Part shown: piece after piece, positions 7,053 through 8,841 of the stretch
Layout: every line of letters begins with the position of its first letter
Position numbering within the stretch: position 1 is the stretch's first letter
Assembly (NCBI GenBank): GCA_024645155.1
Contig: JAHEGF010000076.1
Location: 4,359 to 13,199, forward strand
Source: Phyllobacteriaceae bacterium
Lineage (GTDB): Bacteria; Pseudomonadota; Alphaproteobacteria; Rhizobiales; Rhizobiaceae
Direction of reading: 5' to 3'
DNA: 8,841 bases
Notes under the pieces: generated by a model
Seen by the model: the letters and a program-made list of their open reading frames with translations, nothing else
What the model was told of the DNA's origin: nothing
Databases searched by the model: none
Made by a program: the position numbers and the translations under genes

Positions 7053-7081
7053 AAATAAGCACCGCCCCTGATGGAGTCAAG
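7053..7081 (-). promoter_or_regulatory. groESL promoter, RpoH-like
   Basis: On the minus strand CTTGAC (7076-7081) is separated by 16 bases from CTTATTT (7053-7059). This resembles the heat-shock sigma factor (RpoH) promoters of alphaproteobacteria, which pair a CTTG-type -35 with a C.TAT.T-type -10; the -35 would also suit the housekeeping sigma factor. Transcription should start near 7046, at the edge of CIRCE. An A/T tract on the upstream side (7091-7099) may aid polymerase binding. Confidence 0.7.
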
Positions 7082-7107
7082 GGTGAACAGAAAAAAATTG
7101 GGTAGGC

Positions 7108-7135
7108 AAAAGGCCCCGCGCGATGGCGGGGCCTT
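7108..7135 (-). terminator. Intrinsic terminator after the TadG-like vWA gene
   Basis: A perfect 10-bp stem, AAGGCCCCGC (minus strand, 7126-7135) with GCGGGGCCTT (7110-7119), and a six-base loop start about 30 bases after the stop codon. The trailing T run is only four bases (7108-7111) and overlaps the stem. It separates the vWA gene from the groESL promoter on the same strand. Because it is symmetrical it would also fold in plus-strand RNA, but no plus-strand gene ends here. Confidence 0.75.
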
Positions 7136-7164
7136 GACGAGGTTCTGAACAGGTATCCGGGATA

Positions 7165-8841
7165 TTATCCGATGATGTAGAGGTTGGATAACTCGTCTGT
7201 GATGGAATCGAACGCATTTTCGAGATCGTTACCCTTGGTATTCCAGAACAGTTTTTCGCCGCGGCGTATGCGCGATTCCGAAGCGCAATTGCCCAGCGCC
7301 TCGATCATGTCCGCGTCGTCGACGGTATCAAGATCAAGGCCGACCGTGAAGATGATGACATTTTGGTCTTTCGCATTACCGCAAACGGCCGCCATGTGCT
7401 CGTTCATCGCCACCGTGTAGTTGGAGTTCGAATAAGCGTTGGATACATCGTTGCTCGTGCCCATGAACAACCGGGTCTTTGGCGTTCCGCCATATCCGGT
7501 TTTCGTATACCCGTAGGCTGAGTAGATCGACTTGTTTTCAGCCAGGTCCTTTTTGCCAAGCGAACTCGGTGTGTAGTAAGTGTTGCGGCCGTCGGTCAGT
7601 ACGATGATGACCTTGTCGTTACCCCGGTCGTTGTCGCTGCGTCCTTCGGTAAACGGCTCGCGGCTCGATATCGACCGCCAGCCCCAGGCGATGCCTTCGG
7701 TGACGTTCGTTCCGCCCTTGGCAATCATGTCGTCGATCGCATCGGTAATCGTGTCCAGACCGTCTGTCGTCGTTGTGTCCTGAAGCGGTGTTATGGCCTG
7801 CGTGGTACAGCTCAAATTTGGCCCTTCACCCGCCTTTGCGGCGTTTGTTCCGTCTGGAGCAGGCTCGAAATATTTGGTCATGTTTTCCTGCATATTGGCC
7901 CATGACGCGCCGCCATCGTCGTCCCACCAGTTGTTATAGGCATCCGCGCCATCTGCCTCATCGGGCGCGAACATTGGGACGAAAAGCGTATCGGGATTTG
8001 ACGATTTCGGCTCGGTATCATCGACATTCCAAGGATACGGACGTGATTCAACGCAGCCTTGCCAGGCGGCATATTTGTCATATTCGTTGGTTATCGTCGC
8101 GTAGTACCCTTCCTTGCACTTGTGGCCCGACCATTTGGTGCAGACCCAATCTTCCTTGATAGTATCCGTGATGCGCTGCATGTCTTGATAAAGTGAGAAA
8201 CGCGTCAGCTTTTCACCTTCGGAATCACCCCATCCGTTGCCCTTCTTTACATAAGCACCGTTGACGACTTCATAGGTCATGTTCGGGTCGGTCAATGTGC
8301 TCCAATCGAAATTCTCGTGATGGATCGACGAAATCCCGTTCTTGTCCATCCAGTTCTCGCTGGCGTGGGAACTGCCGATATTGACGGATGATGCGAAGGG
8401 GACAACCGAGAACTGCGCCGCCTTGCTGAGCTGCTTGATTTTTTTCGCGTCACCGGAGATTTCTTCGACAAGTTTCTTTGCCGCAGCCTTCAGCAATTCC
8501 AGGCGGGTCTTGTTGCTGCCCGAGCCCTTGTAGGCCATCGATCCCGAGTTATCGAGCACCAGGGCGATTTCGGCGGTATTCTTCAGCCTGACCCTCGATT
8601 CGAATTCACCATTGATTTCTATTGCGCCGTCCTTCAACGGCATGCCGAGCAAATAGGAAAATACCGGGAGGAAGTAGGGGTGGTATTTCACTTTCGCGCC
8701 AAGCTTTATGATCCTTGCACCTTCGGTGTTCACCGGAAGCGCGACACTTAGAACGGTATCCTTCGGTTTGACGGGTCCGAGATTGGCCTGGAAGAAATCC
8801 TTCGCATATTCCTTTATCTCGTCATCGGTCTTGCCGTTCGA
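7165..8841 (-). CDS. TadG-like pilus-assembly-related protein with vWA domain, 5' end outside window
   Basis: The 558 visible residues include a von Willebrand factor A domain with all three parts of the metal-ion-dependent adhesion site: DNSGS at visible residues 97-101, the threonine of GGTNVTEG at 378, and the aspartate of VLTDGRN at 417. A stretch of about 200 residues rich in tryptophan, tyrosine and acidic residues, with WNVDD, TLFVPMFAPDE and NNWWDDDGG, separates the first and second parts. Six cysteines are visible, an even number that fits disulfides and an extracytoplasmic location. This architecture, ending in LSNLYIIG, is that of TadG-related vWA proteins common in Hyphomicrobiales, which normally begin with a TadE-like membrane helix; that part would lie past the right edge. 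The frame is open through base 8841, so the GTG at 8733 is internal. TadG-type proteins are tied to tight-adherence (Flp) pili, but no other tad gene is seen here, so the role is inferred. Confidence 0.85.
   Translation of the reverse strand, partial: SNGKTDDEIKEYAKDFFQANLGPVKPKDTVLSVALPVNTEGARIIKLGAKVKYHPYFLPVFSYLLGMPLKDGAIEINGEFESRVRLKNTAEIALVLDNSGSMAYKGSGSNKTRLELLKAAAKKLVEEISGDAKKIKQLSKAAQFSVVPFASSVNIGSSHASENWMDKNGISSIHHENFDWSTLTDPNMTYEVVNGAYVKKGNGWGDSEGEKLTRFSLYQDMQRITDTIKEDWVCTKWSGHKCKEGYYATITNEYDKYAAWQGCVESRPYPWNVDDTEPKSSNPDTLFVPMFAPDEADGADAYNNWWDDDGGASWANMQENMTKYFEPAPDGTNAAKAGEGPNLSCTTQAITPLQDTTTTDGLDTITDAIDDMIAKGGTNVTEGIAWGWRSISSREPFTEGRSDNDRGNDKVIIVLTDGRNTYYTPSSLGKKDLAENKSIYSAYGYTKTGYGGTPKTRLFMGTSNDVSNAYSNSNYTVAMNEHMAAVCGNAKDQNVIIFTVGLDLDTVDDADMIEALGNCASESRIRRGEKLFWNTKGNDLENAFDSITDELSNLYIIG

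Noticed and set aside
7773..8159. Plus-strand frame of 128 codons opposite the vWA gene
   Set aside because: It is antisense to the vWA coding region, with no start signal or recognisable domain.
8731..8733. GTG as the start of the vWA gene
   Set aside because: The frame continues upstream without a stop to base 8841, encoding TadG-like sequence (KDFFQANLG and onward), so the GTG is an internal valine.
1..8841. Defence system, CRISPR array, insertion sequence, phage or tRNA/attachment site
   Set aside because: No spaced direct repeats, transposase-like frames, terminal inverted repeats, tRNA folds or abrupt composition changes were seen; all large frames are assigned to conserved chromosomal genes.

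Overview
The window looks like ordinary chromosomal DNA from an alphaproteobacterium, most likely of the order Hyphomicrobiales (Rhizobiales). Three things support this: a short-form hisG preceded by hisZ, a groES-groEL operon with a CIRCE operator and an RpoH-like promoter, and a TadG-like von Willebrand A protein of the kind common in that order. I would not name a genus. No mobile element, CRISPR array, tRNA or rRNA is visible, and base composition looks even throughout.

Left part, plus strand: the 3' half of hisZ runs in from outside the window and overlaps hisG by ATGA. Together they encode the two subunits of the first enzyme of histidine biosynthesis. Everything else is on the minus strand. 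Reading right to left, this is a TadG-like vWA protein (its N terminus lies beyond the right edge), its terminator, the heat-shock promoter with CIRCE, groES, groEL and their terminator, then a MATE-family transporter, fumC (class II fumarase) and a small DoxX-family membrane protein that converges on hisG.

The groESL unit is complete: RpoH-like promoter, CIRCE at about +1, a leader of about 80 nt, groES, a 59-nt gap, groEL and a strong intrinsic terminator. Its leader also holds a short GCAA-loop hairpin followed by seven U residues, between CIRCE and the groES ribosome binding site. This is the most interesting non-coding signal here. MATE, fumC and doxX are separated by about 90-100 nt each and are not obviously one operon; doxX has its own plausible promoter and a small palindrome upstream.

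Three starts need care. The MATE gene starts at the ATG at 4701, not the in-frame GTG at 4719. fumC starts at 3212, not at the longest in-frame start. The vWA frame stays open through the right edge, so the GTG at 8733 is internal. I found no convincing undescribed system; the findings below are modest regulatory and annotation points.
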